A stretch of DNA of 32,736 nucleotides, taken from contig CAJUKR010000014.1 in the NCBI GenBank assembly GCA_910587025.1, positions 1 to 32,736 on the forward strand, read 5' to 3'. Below the pieces are notes generated by a model, which made no database searches, was not told the origin of the DNA, and saw nothing but the letters and a program-made list of their open reading frames with translations. Origin of the DNA: an uncultured Christensenellaceae bacterium. Lineage in GTDB: Bacteria > Bacillota > Clostridia > Christensenellales > Pumilibacteraceae. This document shows, in pieces, positions 15,080 through 23,264 of this stretch (position 1 is its first letter; the number at the start of each line of letters is the position of its first letter). A program made the translations under genes and the position numbers.

Positions 15080-15999
15080 AAGCCTACCTCCGTAATTCTT
15101 ATTGTGAGCGCGTCGGCAATACTCGTAAGATTGCCGTTCGGAACCCTCCGCACCGCGTGCCTGATCTCGGCAAGCACCTCGGGCATGCTATCGGGCGAGA
15201 ACGCCGCCGCCGTTTTGTCCGCATCGCACAGCCCGTACGTCTCGACGGGCAAACCGTGCAGATGTTTCATAATATCCCCGAATATCAATTCTATATACCC
15301 CAAAACGTCGCGAAAGTCGTCACGCGAAGACGGAAATTTTCCGACCGCCTGTAATTTTCTGCCCTGCGACACAGACATTACGTAACCGATCGCAGCGCTC
15401 AGGCTTCCCGCTTTTTCTCCGGAAAGCAAGCCGTCGAACGCCGTCAGACTGTCCCGACCGCCGTACATCGCAAGAGAATAATACGGGCTGAAATCGTCCG
15501 CTTCCGGCAGTCCTTCCGCAATCGGCACGAGCGTTTCGAGCCGACTCGCGACAGTCGGCAGAAGCGACGACCGACTCGGTGCGATCACGAAGAATATCGC
15601 GCACTCGGGCGCATCCTCGAGCGTCTTCAATAATTTATTCTGCGCCGCTTCGTTCGCTCCGCTCAGATCGAGTATATAATATTTTTTATCCAGCTCGGTC
15701 GGAGTGACGAGACAACCGCTCACGACGGCGTCCGCGTCGTCGACCTTGAAACCGTTTTCACCGAGCACGATGACGTCCGCGCACTTGCCCGAAGCTATGC
15801 GGCGACAGCGCGGACAATCCAGACAGCCGTCGCAATCGCCGAGACAGGCGAGAGACAAAGCGACGCAAGTCGAAAGCAGCGTATCCGGCGACGCAAGCAG
15901 ATACGACTGGCCGAGTCTGTCTTTTTTCGCCGCGGCGGCAAGCGCGCGGTAAGCCGCGGTGCGTTTGGCAAGCCGCAGATACTTTGACGGATACACCAT
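15067..15999 (-). CDS. holB: DNA polymerase III delta' subunit
   Basis: Delta' is the non-ATPase stator of the clamp loader, partner of DnaX. The 310-residue product has the AAA-type fold without a P-loop lysine (RLGQSYLLASPD in place of Walker A), a zinc region with C52, C56, C59, C62 and C65, and the conserved LSGANEAAQNKLLKTLEDAP segment seen in this family. The arginine-finger motif usually SRC reads SRL (ASRLETL). The start ATG (15997-15999) has GGAGG about 13 bases upstream, a little far. It lies 49 bp after tmk. In Bacillus darA (yaaQ) and yaaR intervene; they are absent here. Confidence 0.93.
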   Translation of the reverse strand: MVYPSKYLRLAKRTAAYRALAAAAKKDRLGQSYLLASPDTLLSTCVALSLACLGDCDGCLDCPRCRRIASGKCADVIVLGENGFKVDDADAVVSGCLVTPTELDKKYYILDLSGANEAAQNKLLKTLEDAPECAIFFVIAPSRSSLLPTVASRLETLVPIAEGLPEADDFSPYYSLAMYGGRDSLTAFDGLLSGEKAGSLSAAIGYVMSVSQGRKLQAVGKFPSSRDDFRDVLGYIELIFGDIMKHLHGLPVETYGLCDADKTAAAFSPDSMPEVLAEIRHAVRRVPNGNLTSIADALTIRITEVGLCRR

Positions 16000-16048
16000 A
16001 ATTCCGGTTTCGTCCTCCGAAGTCTCTAACGCCGAAATCGCCGCGGCG

Positions 16049-16666
16049 TCAGATTATTTTACGGGTTTTGAGAATCCCGATTATATATTCCGCGGTGGCG
16101 GTCTTGTCCTCGAGCGTGGGGACGGACACGAAACGCGCTTCTTCCGAATCGATCGCCTTATATCCCTCGTAGACTCTTTTGTGGAAATCTTCGCCCGCTT
16201 TTTCCATACGATCGCTTGCCTGACGCGAAGTGTTCGCAAAAGGGAGCGCGTCGAGGAAAAGCGTCAGATCGATCTTTACGCCCGCGCTGCCGTAACGATT
16301 GAGCATGTCCACGGTGTCTTTGTCCACGCCGCGACCGAACGCCTGATACGCCGTCGTGGAATCTATATATCTGTCCACTACGACGATCTTACCCGCTTCG
16401 AGCGCGGGAATTATCACGCGGCGCGTATTCTCCAGTCTCGCCGCCTCGAAAAGCAGCAATTCCGTCTCGCAAAACATCTCTATATTTTCGTCTTTGAGCA
16501 GTTCACGTACGCGTTCGCCTACGGGAGTACCGCCCGGCTCGCGCGTGAAAAGACAAGGCACGCCCGCGTCGGTAAGATATTTTTCGAGCAGTCGAATTTG
16601 GGTGGACTTTCCCACTCCTTCGCAACCCTCGAACGTGATCAGTTTTCCTTTGTGTGAATATGTCAT
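16049..16666 (-). CDS. tmk: Thymidylate kinase
   Basis: Phosphorylates dTMP to dTDP with ATP, an essential step of dTTP synthesis. The 205-residue length is typical. The P-loop is GCEGVGKS (14-21), the DRY motif is at 98-100, the TREPGGT substrate loop is at 41-47, and a lid region follows FANTSRQASDRME. The start ATG overlaps the stop of the decarboxylase gene by 4 bases (ATGA), so translation is probably coupled. It belongs to the conserved Firmicutes set decarboxylase-tmk-holB-ricT. Confidence 0.96.
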   Translation of the reverse strand: MTYSHKGKLITFEGCEGVGKSTQIRLLEKYLTDAGVPCLFTREPGGTPVGERVRELLKDENIEMFCETELLLFEAARLENTRRVIIPALEAGKIVVVDRYIDSTTAYQAFGRGVDKDTVDMLNRYGSAGVKIDLTLFLDALPFANTSRQASDRMEKAGEDFHKRVYEGYKAIDSEEARFVSVPTLEDKTATAEYIIGILKTRKII

Positions 16667-17676
16667 TTTATCCCCTCGCGTATACGCTCGACTCCGTTTA
16701 GGAGCACCCCGAGTTCGTCGTCCGTATCGTACGGCGTAATTATAAACACCACATATCTGTCGTCGTATTTTTCGGCGGCAATGCCGATATCGTACAGCGC
16801 GTACGCCGCCGTACGCCCGTTGCCGTTACCGAAATCCACCGCAATGCGCGTAAAATCGTCGTTCTTCAGGCAAGGAACTTCGGAGCGGAATTCGTCCGAA
16901 AATCTCTTCAGCCTGTCGTATTCTCCGCGCATATTCATTCCGTCCCCGAGCGCAGTTTCGAGCGAAGCCAGAAGCACATAATTCGGACTTGTCGTTCCGA
17001 GGTCGTCGAGCTTCTCGTCCAGGACTTCGCGGTCGATCTTTCCGCCCGCGGCGAGGAACGCCGTCTGCGTCATCGCGCCGAGCGTCTTATGCGCCGACAT
17101 ATTGCATACGTCGCTGAGCTGCGTTGCCGAAATCGGAAACAGATCGGGACGGAGAAAAAAGTGCGCGCCGTGCGCCGAATCGCAGATCAATCTGCCGCCG
17201 TAAGACCGCACCGCCGCGTAAATTTTTTTCAAATCCGGAGTACGCCCGTAATAGTCGGGATATTGTACGAGCGCGTTCCTCGCACCACGACTCCGCATTT
17301 CGTTTATCAACGATTCCGCGGAAGTAAGTTCGGGAAGCCCGGTGCGCGCATCCGCAGGCGCGGGCAACTTAAAGCAATTCACTCCGGCAAGCCGCGCGGC
17401 TTCTTCCGCGGCGCGGTGACAATAACCGTCGGTAACGAAATCTTCGCCCAGAGCAAGTACCGCGGCTTTTATCCCGATCGACGACCCGCCCACGAGAAAA
17501 CGCAGGTACGGCACGTCGTACAGATGCGCCGCCGCCCGCTCGCTCGATGCGATCGCGCCGTCGGGAAAAATGTCGAGGATCTCCGTAATGTCGCGCCTGT
17601 CCGCTTTTCCCTTATGCCCGGGAGTGTGCCCGCGGTATGCGGGCGAATATGTTTCGATATATTCTTTTACGGTCAT
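16663..17676 (-). CDS. Orn/Lys/Arg decarboxylase-like PLP protein, short form (YaaO-like)
   Basis: A fold-type I PLP enzyme related to bacterial Orn/Lys/Arg decarboxylases. It starts in the way typical of the family (HTPGHKG at 17-23), has LVGGSSIGIKAA for cofactor phosphate contact, D166 and H169 (DSAHGAH) around the pyridine ring, and K197 in SAHKTLG as the Schiff-base lysine. At 337 residues it is much shorter than Bacillus YaaO (about 480) and appears to lack the C-terminal decarboxylase domain, so the substrate and even the decarboxylase activity are uncertain. ATG 17674-17676 is chosen over a longer open frame because homology begins here; the ribosome-binding site (GGGA) is weak. It leads tmk-holB-ricT. 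Confidence 0.88.
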   Translation of the reverse strand: MTVKEYIETYSPAYRGHTPGHKGKADRRDITEILDIFPDGAIASSERAAAHLYDVPYLRFLVGGSSIGIKAAVLALGEDFVTDGYCHRAAEEAARLAGVNCFKLPAPADARTGLPELTSAESLINEMRSRGARNALVQYPDYYGRTPDLKKIYAAVRSYGGRLICDSAHGAHFFLRPDLFPISATQLSDVCNMSAHKTLGAMTQTAFLAAGGKIDREVLDEKLDDLGTTSPNYVLLASLETALGDGMNMRGEYDRLKRFSDEFRSEVPCLKNDDFTRIAVDFGNGNGRTAAYALYDIGIAAEKYDDRYVVFIITPYDTDDELGVLLNGVERIREGIK

Positions 17677-17773
17677 GTCAGTCCCGCGGCATCGCCGAAA
17701 ACTTACGGAAAGCTCCGAATCCGCACAAATTTTCCGAAGATACGATTCGGATCGGCGTAAGACCGCTTTGAAT

Positions 17774-17802
17774 ATTATAACACAAGCGAACCGAAAAAGC
17801 AA
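17774..17802 (-). promoter_or_regulatory. Promoter for decarboxylase-tmk-holB-ricT
   Basis: TTGCTT (17797-17802) and TATAAT (17774-17779), 17-bp spacer, with an extended TGT before the -10. The predicted start near 17767 leaves a leader of about 90 nt before the ATG, in which I see no clear structured element. Confidence 0.75.
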
Positions 17803-17812
17803 AAGAATAGGC

Positions 17813-17842
17813 ATACAAAAACTCCCGAACGGATCGGGAGTT
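17813..17842 (-). terminator. Rho-independent terminator after tsaD
   Basis: A perfect 9-bp stem (17820-17828 with 17834-17842; AACTCCCGA/TCGGGAGTT) and a 5-nt loop. On the minus strand it is followed by a T-rich stretch (GTTTTTG). It lies 5 bp past the tsaD stop. Confidence 0.9.
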
Positions 17843-17847
17843 CGAAT

Positions 17848-18852
17848 TTACAGATTGCTGACCGCGTTAAGCGACAAATCGGCGATATCCTTGCCCGAAA
17901 CGAACGAATAATATCCGCGGGCGGCTATCATTGCCGCGTTATCGGTACAAAGCACGGGCGGAGGGACGAAAAGCGTCACGCCCTTTTTTGCGCAAGCGTC
18001 GGCAAGATGCGCGCGAAGATACGAATTCGCCGCCACGCCGCCCGCAAGCGCCGCTTTGGTTATTCCGCGTTCTTCCGCCGCGGATATGAACGTATCTACG
18101 AGATACCCGACGGCTTCGGCGGTAAACGACGCGCAAATGTCGTCGACGGGTATCCGCTCTCCCTTCTGCTTCAGATTATGTACGTAATTCACGACAGCCG
18201 TTTTAAGCCCCGAGAACGAATACGCATGATCGCCGCGGGTGTGCAGATTGGGACAAAACTTTATATTCGCATTTCCCGCTTTGGCGCGTCGGTCGATCTC
18301 CGGACCGCCCGGATACGGCAATCCGAGTATGCGCGCAACCTTATCGAACGCTTCTCCGATCGCGTCGTCCATGGTCGCCGACACGGGAACGAACGTACAG
18401 TTGTCGCGGACTTCGATAATGCTCGTATGTCCGCCGCTCGCGACAAGCGAAAGAAAAGGCGGTTCGAGCGTCGGGAATGCGATAAGGTTCGCGGCTATAT
18501 GTCCTTCGATGTGATTGACCTTGACAAGCGGCTTGCCGAGCGCATACGCAAACGCTTTCGCCGCCGACACGCCGACAAGCAGACAGCCTATCAGCCCCGC
18601 GCCGTAAGTCACCGCTACCGCATCGAGTTCTTCCTTCTTAACGCCCGCTTTTTCGAGCGCTTCGTCTATGACCGGCATGACCGCAAGCAAATGATTTCTT
18701 CCCGCGATCTCGGGCACCACGCCGCCGTAGCGACGGTGTATATCTATCTGACTCGCTATTACGTTCGACAAGCATTCGCGACCGTTTTTGACGACAGCCG
18801 CCGACGTCTCGTCGCACGACGATTCGATTCCGAGTATAAGAACATCTTTCAT
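17848..18852 (-). CDS. tsaD: tRNA N6-threonylcarbamoyladenosine transferase TsaD
   Basis: Transfers the threonylcarbamoyl group to A37 of ANN-decoding tRNAs, together with TsaB and TsaE. The 334-residue product has the family start ILGIESSCDETSAAVV, the metal-binding HIEGH (H114, H118), the nucleotide-binding SGGHTS region, and the late CTDNAAMIA motif that supplies the aspartate ligand. Length is normal. ATG 18850-18852 lies 18 bp after the first degV gene and has no clear Shine-Dalgarno sequence. tsaB and tsaE are not in the window. It is the last gene before a strong terminator. Confidence 0.97.
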   Translation of the reverse strand: MKDVLILGIESSCDETSAAVVKNGRECLSNVIASQIDIHRRYGGVVPEIAGRNHLLAVMPVIDEALEKAGVKKEELDAVAVTYGAGLIGCLLVGVSAAKAFAYALGKPLVKVNHIEGHIAANLIAFPTLEPPFLSLVASGGHTSIIEVRDNCTFVPVSATMDDAIGEAFDKVARILGLPYPGGPEIDRRAKAGNANIKFCPNLHTRGDHAYSFSGLKTAVVNYVHNLKQKGERIPVDDICASFTAEAVGYLVDTFISAAEERGITKAALAGGVAANSYLRAHLADACAKKGVTLFVPPPVLCTDNAAMIAARGYYSFVSGKDIADLSLNAVSNL

Positions 18853-18870
18853 AATACGAACGTGACGATT

Positions 18871-19716
18871 TTATTCCGATTTCTGCGGCTGAAGATAAAT
18901 AAGCGCGAAACCGCCTTTGCCGCAATGCGACGTGACTGTCGCGCTTGCCACTCTGTCCACGATATTGACTTCGGGGCACACGCCGCGAATCTGCTCTTTG
19001 ACTTTTTCAAGCAGCTCGGGCGACGGCGAAGTATGCACGAGGAAAAAATATTTGGGATCGATTTTCGCGTTTTTGAGCATATCCGCCGCATACTTCATGA
19101 ACGATCTGTTCGCCGGTCCGATATACTTTTTGCCGACGAAAAGTTTTTCGTCCTGCATTATGATAGCGGGTTTTATCTTGAGCACGCCCGCAACGAGCGC
19201 CTGAACGGCTTTGCACCGTCCGCCCTTGTAAAGGAAGGTCATCGTATCGAGAATAAGCGACAGTTTTACGTCGTCGCGACGCGCTTCGACCTTTTTTACT
19301 ATCTCGGGCGCGGACATACCCTGCTCCGCGAGATCGTCGGCATAAAGCGCGAGAAGCGCCGCGCCGCCGCTCAACCAATGCGAATCCACGACGTACACGC
19401 CTTCCATTCCTTCCGCTGCGATACGGGCGTTATTGTAACAGCCGCTCATCGTGCTCGCGACGGAGATATAGATCACTTCGCGTCCTTCCGCCGTAAGTTT
19501 TTCGAACAATTCCTGAAAACGCGCGGGTTCGACCGCCGCCGTCTTGGGTGTTTTTTTCGTCTTGTCGAAATATTTATAAATATCTTCGGGCAGAATATCC
19601 ACACCGTCAAGCCCTTCTCTTTCTCCGAGAAGCACTCTGAGCGGCAACGACGGGATATCCCTTCCTTCTATTTGTCCGAGATCGGACGCGCTGTCAACGA
19701 TGATGATCGGTTTCAC
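18871..19716 (-). CDS. DegV family protein, copy A
   Basis: DegV (FakB-like) proteins bind a fatty acid, and some present it to the kinase FakA for phosphorylation. The 281-residue product starts IIIVDSASDL, has TMSGCYNNA (89-97) lining the lipid pocket, and a C-terminal domain ending near TVTSHCGKGGFALIYL. The usual T-S-Q-P-S loop reads KTPKTAAV here. The start is GTG (19714-19716), with a poor ribosome-binding site. It lies 82 bp downstream of a close paralogue with the same landmarks and precedes tsaD by 18 bp. No fakA gene is in the window, so the specific partner is unknown. Confidence 0.94.
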   Translation of the reverse strand: MKPIIIVDSASDLGQIEGRDIPSLPLRVLLGEREGLDGVDILPEDIYKYFDKTKKTPKTAAVEPARFQELFEKLTAEGREVIYISVASTMSGCYNNARIAAEGMEGVYVVDSHWLSGGAALLALYADDLAEQGMSAPEIVKKVEARRDDVKLSLILDTMTFLYKGGRCKAVQALVAGVLKIKPAIIMQDEKLFVGKKYIGPANRSFMKYAADMLKNAKIDPKYFFLVHTSPSPELLEKVKEQIRGVCPEVNIVDRVASATVTSHCGKGGFALIYLQPQKSE

Positions 19717-19798
19717 AATAATTCCATACGCCCTTTATTTTATTTTTTATACTTATATCCGTTTTTCCGAGTTTTAACCGAAACAAACGAAAGATGGT

Positions 19799-20647
19799 TT
19801 ACTCGCCGTCGTTATAGTACAGAATGCCGAGCGTACCTTTGCCGCAATGCGACGTGACCGTAGAACCGGCGATCGTTTCTATAATATCGACGTCTTTCCA
19901 TACCGAACGGATCTCCGCTTTGACCTGCTCGACCGTTTCGGCGGGAGCGGACGAATGCGTGACGAATATGTATTTCTTGTCCGGATGCGGGAACGCTTCC
20001 ATGGTATCGCGGACATATTTGACGATCGCTTTCGACGTCGAGCCGAGATATTTTTTGCCTACGCCCATCTTTCCGTTCGCGACGAATATGGACGGATGTA
20101 TTTTGAGTACGCTCGCGACAAACGCGGTTACCGCGCCGCAGCGTCCGCCTTTCTGAAGAAAAGTCATCGTATCGACGACGAAACTTGCCTGTACCGCGGA
20201 CCTTCGCGCATTGACTTTGTCTGCGACCTCGCGAGCGGACAGTCCGTCTGCGGCAAGATCCTGCGCATAAAGCACCTGCATACCTATGCCCGTCGAAAGA
20301 TTTTCGGAATCTATGACGTATACGCCGCCCAGTCGCTCGGCGGCGACGCACGCGTTGTTATAGCACGCGCTCATATCCGAAGAGATAGTGAAATGCACGA
20401 CGTCGTAACCGTCGTCGGTGAATTTCTTGAAGAAATCGTAATATCTGTCGATCGAAACAGCCGCCGTTTTGGGAGTCTGCTTCGTTTCGTCGAAATATGC
20501 GTAAATATCCTCGGGCTTGACTTCCGTACCGTCCAAACCTTCCCTGTCGCCGAGAAGCACGCTCAATGAGATCATCGGGATGTTTCTTTCAGCAAACAGG
20601 TAATCGAGGTCGGCGGTACTGTCGCTTGTAATAATTACCTTATTCAT
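19799..20647 (-). CDS. DegV family protein, copy B
   Basis: A 282-residue paralogue of the neighbouring DegV protein, with the same landmarks: SDSTAD (8-13), QTPKTAAV (57-64), DMSACYNNA (91-99), and SHCGKGTLGILYY at the C-terminus. The likely role is binding of a fatty acid for FakA-type phosphorylation. The start ATG (20645-20647) has AAAGGAG about 10 bases upstream. A possible -10 (TAAAAT, 20678-20683 on the minus strand) lacks a good -35. The pair looks like a tandem duplication that has since diverged, perhaps for different acyl chains. Confidence 0.94.
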   Translation of the reverse strand: MNKVIITSDSTADLDYLFAERNIPMISLSVLLGDREGLDGTEVKPEDIYAYFDETKQTPKTAAVSIDRYYDFFKKFTDDGYDVVHFTISSDMSACYNNACVAAERLGGVYVIDSENLSTGIGMQVLYAQDLAADGLSAREVADKVNARRSAVQASFVVDTMTFLQKGGRCGAVTAFVASVLKIHPSIFVANGKMGVGKKYLGSTSKAIVKYVRDTMEAFPHPDKKYIFVTHSSAPAETVEQVKAEIRSVWKDVDIIETIAGSTVTSHCGKGTLGILYYNDGE

Positions 20648-20710
20648 AATGCTGTTTCTCCTTTGCTCGATTGCCGTATTTTACCACAAAAATATAAATT
20701 AGTAATAAAC

Positions 20711-21682
20711 TCAGTCGTCGATTTTCGAAATATCCTCATCGTTTTTGTTTTTCCGAATCCTCGGTCTTTCGGTGTACGAGCGGCGTTCTTTCACTTCCGT
20801 CACGCCGTCGTCCGTCTGTTTCAGCGCGCTCATAACCTCCGTTATTTCCACCGTGCCGTCGTCTTTTGCGACCATTCGGCGCACAATGCGCTCCTCGCAC
20901 TCGCCCGTATCGATATCGCACGGATTTTCTCCCGCGAGCGCGCATGCGACGTCGCGGAGTATAATACGCACGTCGCCGAGATACATCATCGCATGTCCTA
21001 CTGCGCCGTATCTTATAAACGTTTTTTCTTTGGACGCCGAACGGGCAAGAACGGTTTCCGCCGAACGGCGCGGAATAAACTCGTCCAGTTCGCCCCAAAG
21101 CACGGTAACGGGACAGCTCACCTTGGGAATATATTTTTCCGCGCGGTGCATTATACGCACGAAAGTAAGCAGATTATGCGGACTCCAATGAGGAAACAAC
21201 CGCTTACGGAACATGGCAATCGATTCTCTGAACATATGCTCGACGTTATCGGCGGTATGAACCGTGGCGTCCTTAAGCGATTGCTCTTTCGACGCTTCGC
21301 ACAGTCTTCTCAATCTGTTTACCGCCGACTTATGACGGGCAAACGACCCGGGGCGCGGATATTTCAACGCGGGAGCGAGAAGCACGGCGCGGCGCACTTT
21401 TACGGATATGGCGGCGGCGAATATCGCCATACCCCCGCCCATCGAATGCCCGGCGATGTCTATTACGTCGCAATCGCGCTCCAGTTCTCTGACGGCGGCC
21501 TCGAGCGAGTCGAACGCGGTGTTGCATTTGAATTCGCGGTAACGCGGTTTCTCATCCGCGCGCGCGTGCCCGGGTTGACGAAAAAGTACGACCTTGTCGT
21601 ACATCGGCTCGAGTACGGGGAGGAAAAGATCCCAGTCGTCCGTACAAGTAAGAAATCCGTGAATCAGGAGCAGTCCCGTCAT
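20711..21682 (-). CDS. Alpha/beta hydrolase
   Basis: A 323-residue serine hydrolase of the alpha/beta fold. It starts at once with the oxyanion-hole motif LLLIHGF (4-10), has the nucleophile elbow GHSMGG (78-83, S80), the acid D200 in WGELDEF, and the base H230 in GAVGHAMM, so the triad is complete. The N-terminus lacks a signal peptide, so it acts in the cytoplasm. After the domain (about residue 255) comes a charged tail of about 65 residues (rich in E, D, K, R) without similarity that I recognise. ATG 21680-21682 has GGGAG just upstream and follows trkH by 12 bp. The substrate is unknown. Confidence 0.92.
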   Translation of the reverse strand: MTGLLLIHGFLTCTDDWDLFLPVLEPMYDKVVLFRQPGHARADEKPRYREFKCNTAFDSLEAAVRELERDCDVIDIAGHSMGGGMAIFAAAISVKVRRAVLLAPALKYPRPGSFARHKSAVNRLRRLCEASKEQSLKDATVHTADNVEHMFRESIAMFRKRLFPHWSPHNLLTFVRIMHRAEKYIPKVSCPVTVLWGELDEFIPRRSAETVLARSASKEKTFIRYGAVGHAMMYLGDVRIILRDVACALAGENPCDIDTGECEERIVRRMVAKDDGTVEITEVMSALKQTDDGVTEVKERRSYTERPRIRKNKNDEDISKIDD

Positions 21683-21694
21683 AAAACTCCCATT

Positions 21695-23248
21695 TTACGC
21701 CGTACGGGTGTACGTTCTCGGCGTAAAAAGCATAAGTATAGGATATATCTCGAGTCTGCCGAACAGCATCAGCAGACAGAAAAGCAGTTTTGTCGCGGGC
21801 GCGAACGCGAAGAAACTTCCGCTCGGTCCCACGATCGGCGTCATGCCGGGTCCGATATTGTTCAATGTCGTGAGCACGGACGAAAACGACGTGACGAGAG
21901 GATTATCGCCCAATGCGCCGACATCGATACATACCAGAAGCACCGAAAACAAAAGAATGAGTACGTAAACCGTAAAATATCCCGTCACGCCGGACGCGAC
22001 TTCGTCATCCAGACGTTTTCCGTCGATCTTGACCGAATATACGGCGCGCGGATTGAGCAGTTTCCGACAACGCATTATCGCGCACTTGACGAGAATAAGG
22101 AACCTCGAACATTTGAAACCGCCGCCCGTAGACCCGGCGCACGCGCCGATAAACATCAACAGCAAAAGTATACCGTGAGAAAGAACAGGCCACGACGAAA
22201 AGTCCGCCGTAGCGTAACCCGTCGAAGTCATGAGCGACACGGCGGTAAACGAAGCGACGCCGAGCGCGCTCCAGAAATTCGAATATTCGGCGACCTCGCC
22301 CATTCCGACGCGAAGATTGACCGTCGTAATTATTATTCCGGCGACAAGACAGCCCACATATACGCGAAGTTCTTCGTTCTTCAACAGGTCTTTCGCCTTA
22401 CCGATAAACAGCAGATAATAAAGGTTGAAATTTATGCCGAACAAAAACATAAATATACCGACAACAACCTGAACGTATATACCGAAATCGCCGACGCTTC
22501 CGCTCGTCGCGGCAAAGCCGCCCGTGCCAGCCGTACCGAAAGAAAGTACGACAGCCTGAAAAAAATTCATTCCGCCGTCGAAAAATCCCGCAATCGAAAG
22601 CAATGCGATTTCCACGATCGTCATTACGGTATAAATGATATACAAAAGCCGCGCGGTGGAGCTCATCCTGCTTACGAGCTTGCCTACCGTCGGACCTGTG
22701 GACTCCGCCTGCATCAAAAATATTCCGCTCGCGCCCGAAGCGGACGGCAATACGGCAAGGACGAAAACAAGCACGCCCATTCCGCCTATCCAATGCGTAA
22801 GGCTGCGCCAGAGCAGAAGCCCGCGATAACCGCAGGCGTACATAATGTCGATCTGATGTCCCGCCGCCGTCTGATGAAGAATGGTCGTTCCCGTCGTGGT
22901 GAAGCCCGAAACGGACTCGAACAGCCAGTCCATGAAAGACAGATCGGCGAAACGCTCGTCGCCGAACGTCCCGATCGCAAAAGGAAGCGCGCCGAGCAAG
23001 GATATTACTATCCAGCTGAACCCGACGATCAGAAATCCCTCGCGAGCATAAAACGACATTTCTACGGGACGGCTTCGCGTCAGCACGAAACCGGCGCCCA
23101 ATCCGACAAGCATGGGCACGACGAAAGACATAATCGAACGCGCGGAAGTTTCGCCGCAGATAAGCGCGGTCAAAAGAGGCAACGCCATAAGACACGCTAC
23201 CATTTTCAAAATTTGACCGATTGTGTAAATAACCGTTTTATAGTTCAT
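21695..23248 (-). CDS. trkH: Potassium uptake protein TrkH (membrane subunit)
   Basis: Ion-conducting subunit of a Trk/Ktr-type K+ (or Na+-coupled K+) uptake system in the membrane. The 517-residue product has about ten membrane helices and the four pore-loop filter segments: TTTGTT (117-122), GTAGTGGF (238-245), STGYAT, and NNIGPG near the C-terminus, each with a filter glycine. It follows the regulatory subunit gene trkA by 16 bp and precedes the hydrolase gene by 12 bp. No clear ribosome-binding site is seen before its ATG (23246-23248), so coupling to trkA translation is likely. Confidence 0.97.
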   Translation of the reverse strand: MNYKTVIYTIGQILKMVACLMALPLLTALICGETSARSIMSFVVPMLVGLGAGFVLTRSRPVEMSFYAREGFLIVGFSWIVISLLGALPFAIGTFGDERFADLSFMDWLFESVSGFTTTGTTILHQTAAGHQIDIMYACGYRGLLLWRSLTHWIGGMGVLVFVLAVLPSASGASGIFLMQAESTGPTVGKLVSRMSSTARLLYIIYTVMTIVEIALLSIAGFFDGGMNFFQAVVLSFGTAGTGGFAATSGSVGDFGIYVQVVVGIFMFLFGINFNLYYLLFIGKAKDLLKNEELRVYVGCLVAGIIITTVNLRVGMGEVAEYSNFWSALGVASFTAVSLMTSTGYATADFSSWPVLSHGILLLLMFIGACAGSTGGGFKCSRFLILVKCAIMRCRKLLNPRAVYSVKIDGKRLDDEVASGVTGYFTVYVLILLFSVLLVCIDVGALGDNPLVTSFSSVLTTLNNIGPGMTPIVGPSGSFFAFAPATKLLFCLLMLFGRLEIYPILMLFTPRTYTRTA

Positions 23249-23264
23249 ACCGAAAACCGCGAAG

